DNA of 34,830 nucleotides from NCBI GenBank assembly GCA_963599255.1, contig CAVBWS010000018.1, positions 1 to 34,830 of the forward strand, written 5' to 3'. This stretch comes from RGIG5612 sp963599255. Lineage in GTDB: Bacteria; Bacillota; Clostridia; Lachnospirales; Lachnospiraceae. The notes under the pieces are model-generated. The model made no database searches and was not told the origin of the DNA. It saw nothing but the letters and a program-made list of their open reading frames with translations. A program made the translations under genes and the position numbers. The stretch's first letter is position 1. Every line of letters begins with the position of its first letter. Positions 1 through 8,020 of this stretch are shown piece by piece.

Positions 1-645
1 GCATACCAGATATCCGAGATATATGGCGGTATATAGGATGAAACTTACAACGTACCAGGTCCGCTGTCTCAGTGCCTGAGGCATAATGAGAAGTACAATA
101 TGAACATATGTAAGACCGTAGAATACATAGGCAAGCCGCTGCAGCTTCTTCCATTTTTTGCCGTTCATTTTGCGGCGTATCTTAATAAATGATGTTATAA
201 AGAGAGGAATCATTATAACTATCATTATGAGAGAGCAGACGGAAGCCATAAGCTGATATATCGGCATATCAGCACCGGCGGTGAACAGGTTCTTAAAATA
301 TGTGAGGCCGTATGCCGCATTATGCCCCAGCGTTAATATGCTGGCAATAATTGAGAGCTGTCCGCGAATCGGCATCAGCTTTCTGGAAACATATGAGCCT
401 GCAGGGGCTGCACCGGCATACATTACAAGTATGAACATGGCACCGGAGATGCCGGCCCTGGCAAATAGTGGCTCTATATAATTGCCGAACACTCCTGAGA
501 AGTGATATCCCAGAGCATGCACAGCTGCAACGGCTGCTGCGATCACAGCTGCAGCTATATAAAATACAGTGGGCTTTTTCTTAAGAACCTCACCCAAATA
601 TCTGACAAAAAGGATAACAAGTATAAAAGAAATAATAAAATTCAT
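1..645 (-). CDS. Ferric reductase-like transmembrane domain protein (3' end beyond window)
   Basis: The minus frame is open from an ATG at 645 to the window edge (215 codons, no stop), so the C-terminus is missing. A GAGGGC ribosome site lies just upstream. The protein is strongly hydrophobic, with membrane stretches at about residues 1-15, 27-45, 65-80, 97-115, 130-152 and 172-192. The stretch KWKKLQRLAYVFYGLTYVH resembles the Trp-Lys-x-Leu-x-Arg-Leu-x-Tyr...His signature of the ferric reductase/MsrQ cytochrome b fold, where His residues bind haem. I infer a haem-containing membrane electron carrier. It follows the Tp47-like gene on the same strand with a 203-base gap, so the two are probably co-transcribed. 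The redox partner is unknown. Confidence 0.68.
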   Translation of the reverse strand, partial: MNFIISFILVILFVRYLGEVLKKKPTVFYIAAAVIAAAVAAVHALGYHFSGVFGNYIEPLFARAGISGAMFILVMYAGAAPAGSYVSRKLMPIRGQLSIIASILTLGHNAAYGLTYFKNLFTAGADMPIYQLMASVCSLIMIVIMIPLFITSFIKIRRKMNGKKWKKLQRLAYVFYGLTYVHIVLLIMPQALRQRTWYVVSFILYTAIYLGYLVC

Positions 646-667
646 AAGCCCTCATAAGACACGAATA

Positions 668-684
668 GCACCTTGTCAAGGTGC
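668..684. promoter_or_regulatory. Near-perfect inverted repeat upstream of the ferric reductase-like gene
   Basis: GCACCTTG and CAAGGTGC form 8-bp arms around a single T, 23 bases before the start at 645. It could be a protein-binding dyad; a 1-base spacer cannot fold into a simple RNA hairpin without losing pairs. There is no direct evidence of function. Confidence 0.35.
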
Positions 685-717
685 ATATAGAAGTGTCGAC
701 TTTTTAATGATTTTAAT

Positions 718-746
718 CGGCCACTATACCATCGATATAGTGGCCG
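718..746. other. Stem-loop between the Tp47-like and ferric reductase-like genes
   Basis: CGGCCACTATA (718-728) pairs perfectly with TATAGTGGCCG (736-746) around a 7-base loop. It follows the Tp47-like gene in its direction of transcription. No clear T-run follows on either strand, so it is more likely an mRNA-stabilising or partial attenuating hairpin than a full terminator. Confidence 0.5.
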
Positions 747-848
747 AGTTAGCGTCATGCAGGAAACTTGCTGACTTTTCATAAATTATAATTATTCAGC
801 GGCCATTTGCAAAAATGCATTTATGATTGGCACCGGAATGATCACAGC

Positions 849-2234
849 TTAGTGCTGGCCGCCCTGAGCGCCTTCACCGTGACCCTGACCGCCTTCTGAC
901 TCTTCTGTTTCAGCAACCTCGTCGATATGAACATAGATTGTTACATCAGAATATCCTGCTGCATGGATAACCAGTTCATAATCACCAACTTCGCTGAATA
1001 CAGAATTCTGTGTCTTGTCGATGCTTCCGTCCTCAAGAACGATCTGTGTTCCGTGCTTACCTGTTGCCTGGAAGTTAGTTCCGTTTGCATCGAAGTCTGT
1101 AATAGCTGAAATATAAGCTGCAAATGCTTCATCTGATACACCTTCAGCTGCTACAAGGGCATCGTCGCCTGCTTCAGCGATTACATCTGTAGTTGACAGG
1201 ATGAAGTCCTGTGAATATGAAGCGTACTTACCGCTTGCATCTGTGATATTAAGTGTATATGTTCCGGCAAATGCATTTTCCCATGTGATCTTAGCACCAT
1301 CGCATGTTAATTCGCCATTGCCTTCAATTGAATATTCAGCCTCATAATCTTCAGGGAAACCTGTAAGAGTTACAGCTGTCTCGCCGGCTGTGATATCAGC
1401 TTCAGCAACTTCGATGGTATTTTCAAACTTGTAAGGAACGTAAACGCTGGTGCTTACAGTTTTGATACCTTCAGTTGTATAGAATGTAACCTGATCGATC
1501 GTCTGTCCCATGAGGCTCTCGTATGGTTCATATGACTGCTGTCCGCCATGAACATCCTCGAAATATGATGTTGTCGTAATACCAATCTCGAATCCTCTCC
1601 AGATATTCTCGAGTGTACGCATACCGTAGCTGCTGCCTTCAGCAGTATGAACAACAGCACCGTAAACTGTATATTCCTGGAAGCTCTCATCAAATACGAG
1701 AACGAAGTCGCTCCATCTTGACTGATCTTCAATAGTAACCTCTGATGTAACTTCCGTTACTTCACCTTCTGATTTGCCGAAAGAGTAGGAACCGTCCTCA
1801 TTTACAGTAAGAACCTTATAATAAGAAGGAGCTTCTGTAAGTTCGCAATATGAATAATCAGCTGCAGCATAGAGATCTTCTGCAGCTGCAACCTTAAGGC
1901 TCTCATCAAGTGTTACGCCTTCCGGAACGGCAACAGGATATGAGATACCTAAGATCTTACTATTGTCTTCAAGATGGTATGAACCACCTGTAAGACCTTC
2001 TTTGGCTGGCTTCTGCATTGTTGCGGATGAAACTGAGTCAACTGCATCTCCGCCTTCGTATTCATTTGCGTAGAACTCTCCATAAGGGATGTTCATAACA
2101 ACATATGTTGAAGCTTCTGCAGCAGCTTCAGCTGCGACTTCTGTGTTTGCTGCATCGCCTGCAAATGCTGCTGTGCTTGCAGCCATAGACAAAATGACGA
2201 TACCTGCTGTTAATAAAACTGGATTTTTCTTCAT
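849..2234 (-). CDS. Secreted Tp47-like (penicillin-binding Tp47 domain) protein
   Basis: A 461-residue protein with a signal peptide (MKK, hydrophobic core, A-F-A before residue 26) and no lipobox Cys, so it is predicted to be secreted or surface-associated. After an Ala/Glu-rich linker, the segment MNIPYGEFYANE...AVDSVSSAT resembles the N-terminal domain of Treponema pallidum Tp47. The middle part (WRGFEIGI, GAVVHTAEGSSYGM) and the end (GDYELVIHAAGYSDVTIYV) match the later Tp47 domains as I remember them. Tp47 binds and slowly cleaves beta-lactams, but its native role is unknown, and no function should be assumed here. The tail is Gly/His-rich (GGQGHGEGAQGGQH), a possible metal-binding end. 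The ATG at 2234 has AGAGGTAA upstream. It heads a minus-strand unit with the ferric reductase-like gene. Confidence 0.7.
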   Translation of the reverse strand: MKKNPVLLTAGIVILSMAASTAAFAGDAANTEVAAEAAAEASTYVVMNIPYGEFYANEYEGGDAVDSVSSATMQKPAKEGLTGGSYHLEDNSKILGISYPVAVPEGVTLDESLKVAAAEDLYAAADYSYCELTEAPSYYKVLTVNEDGSYSFGKSEGEVTEVTSEVTIEDQSRWSDFVLVFDESFQEYTVYGAVVHTAEGSSYGMRTLENIWRGFEIGITTTSYFEDVHGGQQSYEPYESLMGQTIDQVTFYTTEGIKTVSTSVYVPYKFENTIEVAEADITAGETAVTLTGFPEDYEAEYSIEGNGELTCDGAKITWENAFAGTYTLNITDASGKYASYSQDFILSTTDVIAEAGDDALVAAEGVSDEAFAAYISAITDFDANGTNFQATGKHGTQIVLEDGSIDKTQNSVFSEVGDYELVIHAAGYSDVTIYVHIDEVAETEESEGGQGHGEGAQGGQH

Positions 2235-2367
2235 TTCTTACCTCTTGTTCTGGTGTGTTGAATGCATCTCTTGCCGGGAAAACAGACCGACTTAAACCTG
2301 AATGGTTAACGCAGCCCGTATATCCCTCATAGGATGTGTCAACATAGATTTGTTAGTGCATAATAAA

Positions 2368-2385
2368 GGTTAGCTAACGCTAACC
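2368..2385. promoter_or_regulatory. Candidate operator palindrome
   Basis: GGTTAGC and GCTAACC are perfect 7-bp arms around TAAC. A related half-site, TGTTAG, lies at 2351-2356. If the TATAAT at 2396-2401 is the minus -10 box, this dyad falls just downstream of the start point. That is a typical repressor position for the Tp47-like/ferric reductase-like unit. The regulator is not in the window. Confidence 0.5.
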
Positions 2386-2395
2386 AACGAGGCTG

Positions 2396-2401
2396 ATTAT
2401 A
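2396..2401 (-). promoter_or_regulatory. Candidate -10 box for the Tp47-like gene
   Basis: Read on the minus strand this is TATAAT, immediately preceded by TG. The -35 region 17 bases upstream (TTTTAT) is weak. It implies a leader of about 155 nt. Confidence 0.35.
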
Positions 2402-2517
2402 CAAAATTAAGAGAAAGAATAAAAGAGAAAATGTGTATTGATAAATTAAAAGGCAATATTGAGCACATTGCTATATAGTAAGCTGCAACTAACAAAATAA
2501 AGCCATTCCTTTTGATT

Positions 2518-2546
2518 TTGGCATGATAACTTTTTAACATTATACT
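2518..2546 (+). promoter_or_regulatory. Sigma-A type promoter for the TRAP operon
   Basis: TTGGCA (2518-2523) and TATACT (2541-2546) are separated by 17 bases, close to the vegetative consensus. The dctP start is 72 bases downstream of the -10 box. Confidence 0.6.
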
Positions 2547-2618
2547 TTTATATGGCAGGGGCATATAATCCTCACATACGAAAACATACAAAATTTCAAT
2601 TGATGGAGGAGGAAAATA

Positions 2619-3638
2619 ATGAAGAAATTACTTTGTATGACTCTTGCAGTATGTATGGCAGCTGTTCCGTTTACAGCATATGCAGGGGAAAATGCAGATG
2701 ACACAGTTTACACATTGAAGGTCAGCACAACTCGTGGTGACAGTACATGGTTTGCCCAGATGTATGATGAACTTTTTGAAGAGATCACAGAGGAATCAAA
2801 CGGCAGACTGCAGTTTGAAATCTACCATAATAATACATTGGGAGCACCGGCTGATATCTGGAATATGTTTACAATGGGCGGAATAGACATTATTGATATG
2901 TCACCCGGAATGGTTGGCTCATTCACAGTCTCAGAAGGATTAAATGTCCCATTCCTTTATTCAAATGATGCACAGGTTTATGCTGCTATGAACAATCTGT
3001 TAGAGGCAGATCTGCTTCCTGAATATACAGATTACATGGAAGTGCTTACATTCCTTCCTGCAGGCTCGCTTGAACTCTTTACAACAAAAAAACAAGTAAA
3101 TTCAATGGAAAATCTGGCAGGACTTAAGCTGCGAGGCTCATCAGTTACCATGTCTAATGCTATAGGTTCATTAGGAGCAACAGCGGTTTCAATTCAGCCT
3201 TCAGAACAGACAACAGCTCTTCAGCAGGGAGTTCTTGATGGCGTAATTACAGGTGCTTTATACGGATCAACAACAGGTCTTGGTGAGGTTTGCCCATATC
3301 TTATGCAGGGAGCCATCGGCATGAGCTGCATGTTCTGTGGCATGAATAATAATACATGGAACTCACTTCCTGAAGATCTGCAGACAATAATTAAGGATGC
3401 ATTTGCAGAAAAGATTACAAACTATTACATTCCGAAGCTGGCAGAAGAATACGATAATTCAATTGAAACTCTTAAGGGTCAGGGAGTTACTGTATATCAG
3501 GCATCTGATGAATTAATGGAGGCTATGAAGGCAGCAACAGCGTCATACAAGGATGAATATGTTGAAAATCTTAAGGCAGCCGGATTAGATGGTGATGCTA
3601 TTATTGCAATTATTGATGAGGCTGTAGCTAATAACTAA
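2619..3638 (+). CDS. dctP: TRAP transporter substrate-binding protein (DctP family)
   Basis: The extracytoplasmic receptor of a tripartite ATP-independent periplasmic-type transporter; it captures an organic anion and delivers it to the DctQM permease. It has 339 residues, the usual size. A signal peptide ends at about A-Y-A (residue 22). The DctP signature GLKLRGSSVTMSN places the carboxylate-binding Arg at residue 172, and SEQTTALQQGVLDGVITG is the typical downstream motif. There is no lipobox, unusual for a Gram-positive receptor, so retention near the membrane is unexplained. The start is set by a very strong GGAGGAGGAAAAT site. It is the first gene of the operon with dctQ and dctM. The ligand cannot be read from sequence; the Arg argues for a carboxylate. 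Confidence 0.93.
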   Translation: MKKLLCMTLAVCMAAVPFTAYAGENADDTVYTLKVSTTRGDSTWFAQMYDELFEEITEESNGRLQFEIYHNNTLGAPADIWNMFTMGGIDIIDMSPGMVGSFTVSEGLNVPFLYSNDAQVYAAMNNLLEADLLPEYTDYMEVLTFLPAGSLELFTTKKQVNSMENLAGLKLRGSSVTMSNAIGSLGATAVSIQPSEQTTALQQGVLDGVITGALYGSTTGLGEVCPYLMQGAIGMSCMFCGMNNNTWNSLPEDLQTIIKDAFAEKITNYYIPKLAEEYDNSIETLKGQGVTVYQASDELMEAMKAATASYKDEYVENLKAAGLDGDAIIAIIDEAVANN

Positions 3639-3676
3639 GTCTTAAGAAATAATATCAAGGTTCTAAAAATTAATAT

Positions 3677-3708
3677 ATGAGGCGCGGCATGAAGATGCTG
3701 TGCCTCAT
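3677..3708 (+). other. Stem-loop between dctP and dctQ
   Basis: ATGAGGCGCGGCAT and ATGCTGTGCCTCAT pair along 14 positions (two G-U pairs) around a GAAG loop. An A-run, not a T-run, follows, so it is not a standard terminator. Its position after the receptor gene suits a 3' mRNA stabiliser that gives more receptor than permease. Confidence 0.55.
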
Positions 3709-3764
3709 GTAAAAAAATAGGAGTTTACTGCGTAACGTACACAGTAAATCAGAAGGTATGCTTT

Positions 3765-4304
3765 ATGAAGAAAATATATAATGCTGTCAATAAGGCGTTC
3801 GATAAAATCAGCAGGATATGCGTTTGGTTCGGAGCGATAATGCTGTTTCTGATAGTCGTGATGATATTTGTCGACGTCATTATGAGATACATATTTAATA
3901 GTCCTATTCCGGGCCAGCAGGAACTGGCAGAACTTGGGACTGTAGTGGTTGTTTATTTCGGACTTCCGTTTACAACCAGGCATAGAGGACATGTCAGGGT
4001 AGAGACAATCCCGGATAAGCTGTCGCTGAATGTTAAGAGCATATTATACGGAGTTCTTGATCTTGTATGTTGTGCGTTCTTGGTATTTGTTACCATCAAG
4101 GTGTTCCAGCAGGCGGGAAATCTTGCTAAGACACCGTCAAATGCAACACTCATTCTTAGGATCCCGAATTTTTATGTTTACTATTTAGCATCATTAGGCA
4201 GTGTGATAGCAGCAGTAGAATTTCTGCTTGACGCAATAAAATATTTTATTGAGGGTGTTACAGCTTCGAAGGAAGCTAAACTACAGAAAGGAGCAAATGC
4301 ATAA
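3765..4304 (+). CDS. dctQ: TRAP transporter small permease (DctQ family)
   Basis: 179 residues with four membrane segments at about 22-46, 58-76, 95-115 and 136-156, the normal DctQ layout. The motif VIMRYIFNSPIPGQQELAE is typical of the family. It partners DctM in ion-driven uptake of the substrate bound by DctP. An AGAAGG site precedes the ATG. The stop codon shares one base with the dctM start (TAATG), so translation is probably coupled. Confidence 0.92.
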   Translation: MKKIYNAVNKAFDKISRICVWFGAIMLFLIVVMIFVDVIMRYIFNSPIPGQQELAELGTVVVVYFGLPFTTRHRGHVRVETIPDKLSLNVKSILYGVLDLVCCAFLVFVTIKVFQQAGNLAKTPSNATLILRIPNFYVYYLASLGSVIAAVEFLLDAIKYFIEGVTASKEAKLQKGANA

Positions 4305-5605
4305 TGTCATCTTTAACTATTGGAATTATTGGGCTTTGTGTAATGCTCGTTCTCATGTTTTTAGGAATGCCGATAGCATTCGTATTCGGCGTTTCAGGCG
4401 TAGTAGGTATGATGGCTATCCTGGGATTTGACATGGGTATCAACTACATGATGACTATCCCTGTTACGGCAGCTGCATCATATACATTATTGGTTATGCC
4501 GATGTTTATGATGATGGGAGATGTCGCCTCAGCCGGAGGACTGACCACTGATGCTTATACATCAGCCAGATATTGGTTCGGTCATAAAAAGGGCGGTTTG
4601 GCCATAACTACATCAGTTTCAAGTGCTATCTTCGGTGCTGTATGTGGTTCAGGTGTTACCACAGCTATGGTATTTTCGCAGATAGCATGGCCTGAGATGA
4701 AGAAGTTTGGTTATAGTCCGAGATTGGGACTTGCCGCAATTGCAGCTGCCGGCCCTCTCGGAACACTGATTCCGCCATCAGTTCCGCTTATCATGTACGG
4801 CATCATGTCAGAAACATCTATTGCCAAGCTGTTCATGGCAGGATGGCTTCCGGGTATTCTTCTGCTTATATGCCTGTGTGTAACGATTGTTATCTGGGCT
4901 AAAAGAAGGCCGCAGGATGCACCATTAACAGAGAAGTATCCTCTCAAGGAGAGGTTTAAGAGTCTTGTACATGTATGGCCATTTTTCTTACTCATCATCC
5001 TGGTTATGGGTGGTATCTGGGGCGGTATCTGTACAGTAAATGAAGGTGCTGCAGTAGGAGCAGTAGGCGCAACAATAATTACATTTGCAATGCGCAGGAT
5101 AAGTGTTAAGGACTTTATCAAATCGATGAAGGGCGTTGTAGGATCGGGAGCATCATTTTTCTTCCTGTTCGTAGGCGTTCAGTTCTTCAATTCGTTTATG
5201 TCATTGTCAGGACTTCCTAAGGCATTGTCTAAATGGGTAGGAAGCTTAGATGTTTCACCAATGACAGTTATATGGCTAATGGTAATTATCTATCTGTTCC
5301 TGGGATGTTTCCTGGATGTAGCACCGCTTATGATGCTTACTGTTCCGATCTTTGCGCCAATTGTGGCAAGCCTTGGAATGAATCTGATATGGTTCGGCAT
5401 TATCGTAACCTTCTGCGGCGCTATAGGATGTGTTACACCGCCGGTAGGCATGAACCTCTTCGTTATAGCCAACCGAGTCCCGGATGTTAAGATCGGAGAG
5501 ATCATTAAGGGTATTCTGCCGTTCATTATAGCGATGTTTGTGGCACTTGTAATATGTATGTACATACCGCAGATTTCGCTGCTGCTTCCGAATCTGATGA
5601 AGTAG
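4304..5605 (+). CDS. dctM: TRAP transporter large permease (DctM family)
   Basis: 433 residues, very hydrophobic, with about 11-12 membrane segments; this is the ion-coupled translocation subunit. Motifs typical of DctM are visible: FLGMPIAFVFGVSG near the start, SSAIFGAVCGSGVTTAMVF, GAAGPLGTLIPPSVPLIMYG-type sequence and FLDVAPLMMLTVPIFAPI near the end. It overlaps dctQ by one base. The 187-base gap downstream has no terminator with a T-run, so read-through into the NTF2-like genes is likely. Confidence 0.94.
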   Translation: MSSLTIGIIGLCVMLVLMFLGMPIAFVFGVSGVVGMMAILGFDMGINYMMTIPVTAAASYTLLVMPMFMMMGDVASAGGLTTDAYTSARYWFGHKKGGLAITTSVSSAIFGAVCGSGVTTAMVFSQIAWPEMKKFGYSPRLGLAAIAAAGPLGTLIPPSVPLIMYGIMSETSIAKLFMAGWLPGILLLICLCVTIVIWAKRRPQDAPLTEKYPLKERFKSLVHVWPFFLLIILVMGGIWGGICTVNEGAAVGAVGATIITFAMRRISVKDFIKSMKGVVGSGASFFFLFVGVQFFNSFMSLSGLPKALSKWVGSLDVSPMTVIWLMVIIYLFLGCFLDVAPLMMLTVPIFAPIVASLGMNLIWFGIIVTFCGAIGCVTPPVGMNLFVIANRVPDVKIGEIIKGILPFIIAMFVALVICMYIPQISLLLPNLMK

Positions 5606-5711
5606 ACTATCCGATAAAAATGGAAACTAATTCCGGAAATGAATATCTGAGACAAGATTTGTTTTCGGCATATAGATTATAAGATTAATAAGAAGGCAAT
5701 AATGAAATTTT

Positions 5712-5754
5712 CGGAATAGCATTTGCAAAATCGCATTTAAGAGTTGCTATTCCG
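5712..5754 (+). other. Stem-loop between dctM and the NTF2-like genes
   Basis: CGGAATAGCA (5712-5721) pairs with TGCTATTCCG (5745-5754) around a 23-base AT-rich loop. No T-run follows. It could be a processing or stability site inside a dctPQM-NTF2 transcript. The loop motif ATTTGCAAAATCGCATTTA closely resembles ATTTGCAAAAATGCATTTA near 805-823. Confidence 0.45.
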
Positions 5755-5792
5755 GGCAGCTACATAATAACGAAAGTATAAAGAGAAGAGAC

Positions 5793-7115
5793 ATGGACAA
5801 GAAACAATTAGCTTCACTGGTTCGTATGGCGGATCATGTGGAGATCACACAGGTAATGGCTGAATATGTTCAATACATGGACCAGTTCGATGCTATGAAA
5901 ATATTAAACAAATGCATGGCCTCAGAACATCCGGAAGTAAGTGTTGAATTTATGGAGGAAGGCTATTACGAAGGGCCTGACAAGGTCAGAGAATATATGC
6001 AGTATATTCAGTCTTATTTAGATGATCCATCGGATAAGAGAGGCTGGATGGGAGTACAGAATCTTGCAACACCTCATATTGTTGTAAGTACAAGCGGACA
6101 GCGTGCCAGGGCTCAGTGGGATATATTAAATGCAAATGCCATGATGGCAACTCCATATCCGGCTGACCGTGAGAAACTTACCGCATTGTGGATCTGCGGA
6201 CGATATGACAATGAATTTATAAAGATTGAAGGCGAATGGAAATTATTGAAGATCCATCTGGTAACATATTTCAAGACTCCATTTGAGGAGGGCTGGCTGA
6301 AAAATCCTGATTGTTTGAGGTTTGGAGGATGTAAGATCGAACCGACACGTCCGTCTAACCCGAACAGGATTTATCATTCGGATGCCACATATTCAGGAGA
6401 TGGACTTCACACATATGGTCCATTTCTTCCGACAGTAATTGATGATGGTCCGGCAACTGAGTTGGTGGAAGATGAAACAACGATGAAGCGTATCGAAAGA
6501 GCTGCAGCTGTTAAGGAGATAGAGAATATACAGGGTAGATATCTGACGCTGTTGGATTCCTTCAACATGAAGCAGATGTGCGTGGAACTATTTGCCATGG
6601 ATGAGCCTGACATTACTTTTACGATGTGCGAAGGTGGTGATTATGTAGGACCTGGCATGAAGGCCTTCGTAGAGGGATGCAACAAGCCGAGTGCCGGTAA
6701 CCCTATGGCAGTGCATGGCTGGTTCGGAATGGTATGCCTGTGGTCTCCGCATGTGGTATTGAGTGAAGACGGTAATCATGCATATGCTCAGTTTAATGAA
6801 CTGGCGCCTCACGCTATGGCTGTAACACCATATCCCGGTGATAAGAAGAGACCTTGCGGATATTGGTTCCTGGCCAGATACAATAATGAATATATTAAGG
6901 TGGACGGTCAGTGGAAATTGCTGAAAAATAAGGTTTACTCATATGCCCGTTCACCTTATGAACTGGGCTGGGTTAAACAGGCAGATGCAAGACGTATACT
7001 GCATGCATATCATTTTGCAGGGGATGATCCATATCAGCCGCAATATAATCCTGCAAATATTTATTCCGGCAGAGGTGCTCATCAATGGGGACCATTTATC
7101 CCGGAACAAAATTGA
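5793..7115 (+). CDS. Tandem-domain NTF2/SnoaL-like protein
   Basis: 440 residues made of two similar halves (about 1-215 and 222-440), each a SnoaL/NTF2-like alpha+beta barrel. The halves share GW(M/F)G...PH(I/V)V near the middle, then TPYP, the motif RY(D/N)NE(F/Y)IK(I/V)(E/D)G(E/Q)WKLLK and a closing YGPF/WGPFIPEQ end. It has no signal peptide or membrane segment, so it is cytosolic. The fold is used by isomerases, dehydratases, cyclases and hydrolases as well as non-catalytic binders, so a reaction cannot be assigned. Its place after the TRAP permease and before a one-domain homologue suggests it handles the imported compound. The ATG at 5793 follows AGAGAAGAG. Function unknown. Confidence 0.85.
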   Translation: MDKKQLASLVRMADHVEITQVMAEYVQYMDQFDAMKILNKCMASEHPEVSVEFMEEGYYEGPDKVREYMQYIQSYLDDPSDKRGWMGVQNLATPHIVVSTSGQRARAQWDILNANAMMATPYPADREKLTALWICGRYDNEFIKIEGEWKLLKIHLVTYFKTPFEEGWLKNPDCLRFGGCKIEPTRPSNPNRIYHSDATYSGDGLHTYGPFLPTVIDDGPATELVEDETTMKRIERAAAVKEIENIQGRYLTLLDSFNMKQMCVELFAMDEPDITFTMCEGGDYVGPGMKAFVEGCNKPSAGNPMAVHGWFGMVCLWSPHVVLSEDGNHAYAQFNELAPHAMAVTPYPGDKKRPCGYWFLARYNNEYIKVDGQWKLLKNKVYSYARSPYELGWVKQADARRILHAYHFAGDDPYQPQYNPANIYSGRGAHQWGPFIPEQN

Positions 7116-7128
7116 GGAGGCTTAAGTC

Positions 7129-7785
7129 ATGGATCAGAAAACATTAGAATTAGCTACGCGTGCAGCAAATATGGACGAAATCCAGAATCTTATGGCAGAT
7201 TATGTCACTAACTGCCTGAAGATGGACTATAAATCATCACTGGAGAATCTATTTGCAATTGATAATCCTGAGGTGAGTTTTGAGCTTATGGAAGGCGGAG
7301 AATATAAGGGGACTGAGCAGGTTCGGGCGTATATGATGGCACTTCATGAGAGAGCACAGTCTATAGAAGAAAAGACCGGCTGGATGGAGTTTCAGCATCT
7401 GACAACCCCTAAGATCATTGTCAGTGATAATGGAACAGGCGACAGGGCAGCGGGCCAATGGACCATCTTAAGTCCGTGGACAAAGGTTGCTACACCGTAT
7501 CCTTGCGATGAGCGCAAGCTTACTGCCATGTGGTTTGTAGGACGTTATCAGAATGAATTTGTAAAGGTAGATGGTGAGTGGAAGATATTAAAGCTTCATC
7601 TGATAGCTTATGTAAGAACGCCATTTGACCAGGGCTGGATGAAACAGGCAGACTGCATGAGACTTGCTCCTGTAAGAGAGCTGCGTCCTGATAATCCGCC
7701 TAGATATTACACCTTCCATCCGGACGCAGTATATTCATACGATAATATTTACAATTGGGGACCGTATCTTCCGGAAGAAATTTGA
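7129..7785 (+). CDS. Single-domain NTF2/SnoaL-like protein
   Basis: 218 residues, a homologue of each half of the preceding gene, 13 bases downstream of it with a GAGGAGG site. Shared blocks are KTGWMEFQHLTTPKIIV, TPYPCDERKLTAMWFVGRY, EFVKVDGEWKILKLHLIAY and RTPFDQGWMKQADCMRL, plus the closing NWGPYLPEEI. It resembles the N-terminal half of the tandem protein more than the C-terminal half (for example DREKLTALWICGRY against the C-terminal DKKRPCGYWFLARY). Together the two genes supply three related domains, possibly forming a mixed multimer. Cytosolic, reaction unknown. A strong terminator follows, making it the last gene of the TRAP operon. Confidence 0.85.
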   Translation: MDQKTLELATRAANMDEIQNLMADYVTNCLKMDYKSSLENLFAIDNPEVSFELMEGGEYKGTEQVRAYMMALHERAQSIEEKTGWMEFQHLTTPKIIVSDNGTGDRAAGQWTILSPWTKVATPYPCDERKLTAMWFVGRYQNEFVKVDGEWKILKLHLIAYVRTPFDQGWMKQADCMRLAPVRELRPDNPPRYYTFHPDAVYSYDNIYNWGPYLPEEI

Positions 7786-7805
7786 TATTTGCATAGTTAT
7801 CATCG

Positions 7806-7844
7806 AAAGAAGAACCGTAGTCATAAGATTGCGGTTCTTCTTTT
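7806..7844 (+). terminator. Intrinsic terminator of the TRAP/NTF2 operon
   Basis: AAAGAAGAACCG (7806-7817) pairs with CGGTTCTTCTTT (7832-7843) around a 14-base loop, ending in a T-run. This is a good rho-independent terminator 20 bases after the stop codon. Confidence 0.8.
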
Positions 7845-7942
7845 GCAGTTGCGATGCTTCGTTATGTCTGATATATCTGATGAAACTAATTGCTTTACTT
7901 ATTGTGATGAATTTAAACAAAAAGTAAAGCTTAGAATAGAGA

Positions 7943-7978
7943 AAAGTAAAGGTGCCGGGTAATCGTCACCTTTACTTT
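7943..7978 (-). terminator. Convergent hairpin, probable terminator of the UGSC-like gene
   Basis: AAAGTAAAGGTG (7943-7954) pairs perfectly with CACCTTTACTTT (7967-7978) around a 12-base loop. It lies 42 bases beyond the stop of the minus-strand gene. The flanking T-rich run is interrupted, so termination strength is uncertain. Similar AAAGTAAAG copies occur at 7921-7928 and around 11878-11910. Confidence 0.55.
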
Positions 7979-8020
7979 GAACAATGATTATATAGAGTTG
8001 AGGGCTTTTATAAAAATAAA

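Larger units (their letters stand above)
2235..2618. other. 384-base divergent intergenic region
   Basis: This region holds the divergent control signals for the Tp47-like gene (minus) and dctP (plus): the 2368-2385 palindrome, a candidate minus promoter at 2396-2401 and a strong plus promoter at 2518-2546. I see no coding sequence in it. The part between 2400 and 2510 is AT-rich and otherwise featureless. Confidence 0.6.

Noticed and set aside
2337..2342. TTGACA on the minus strand as the -35 of the Tp47-like gene
   Set aside because: No -10 box lies 16-18 bases downstream; the only AT-rich match is 14 bases away.
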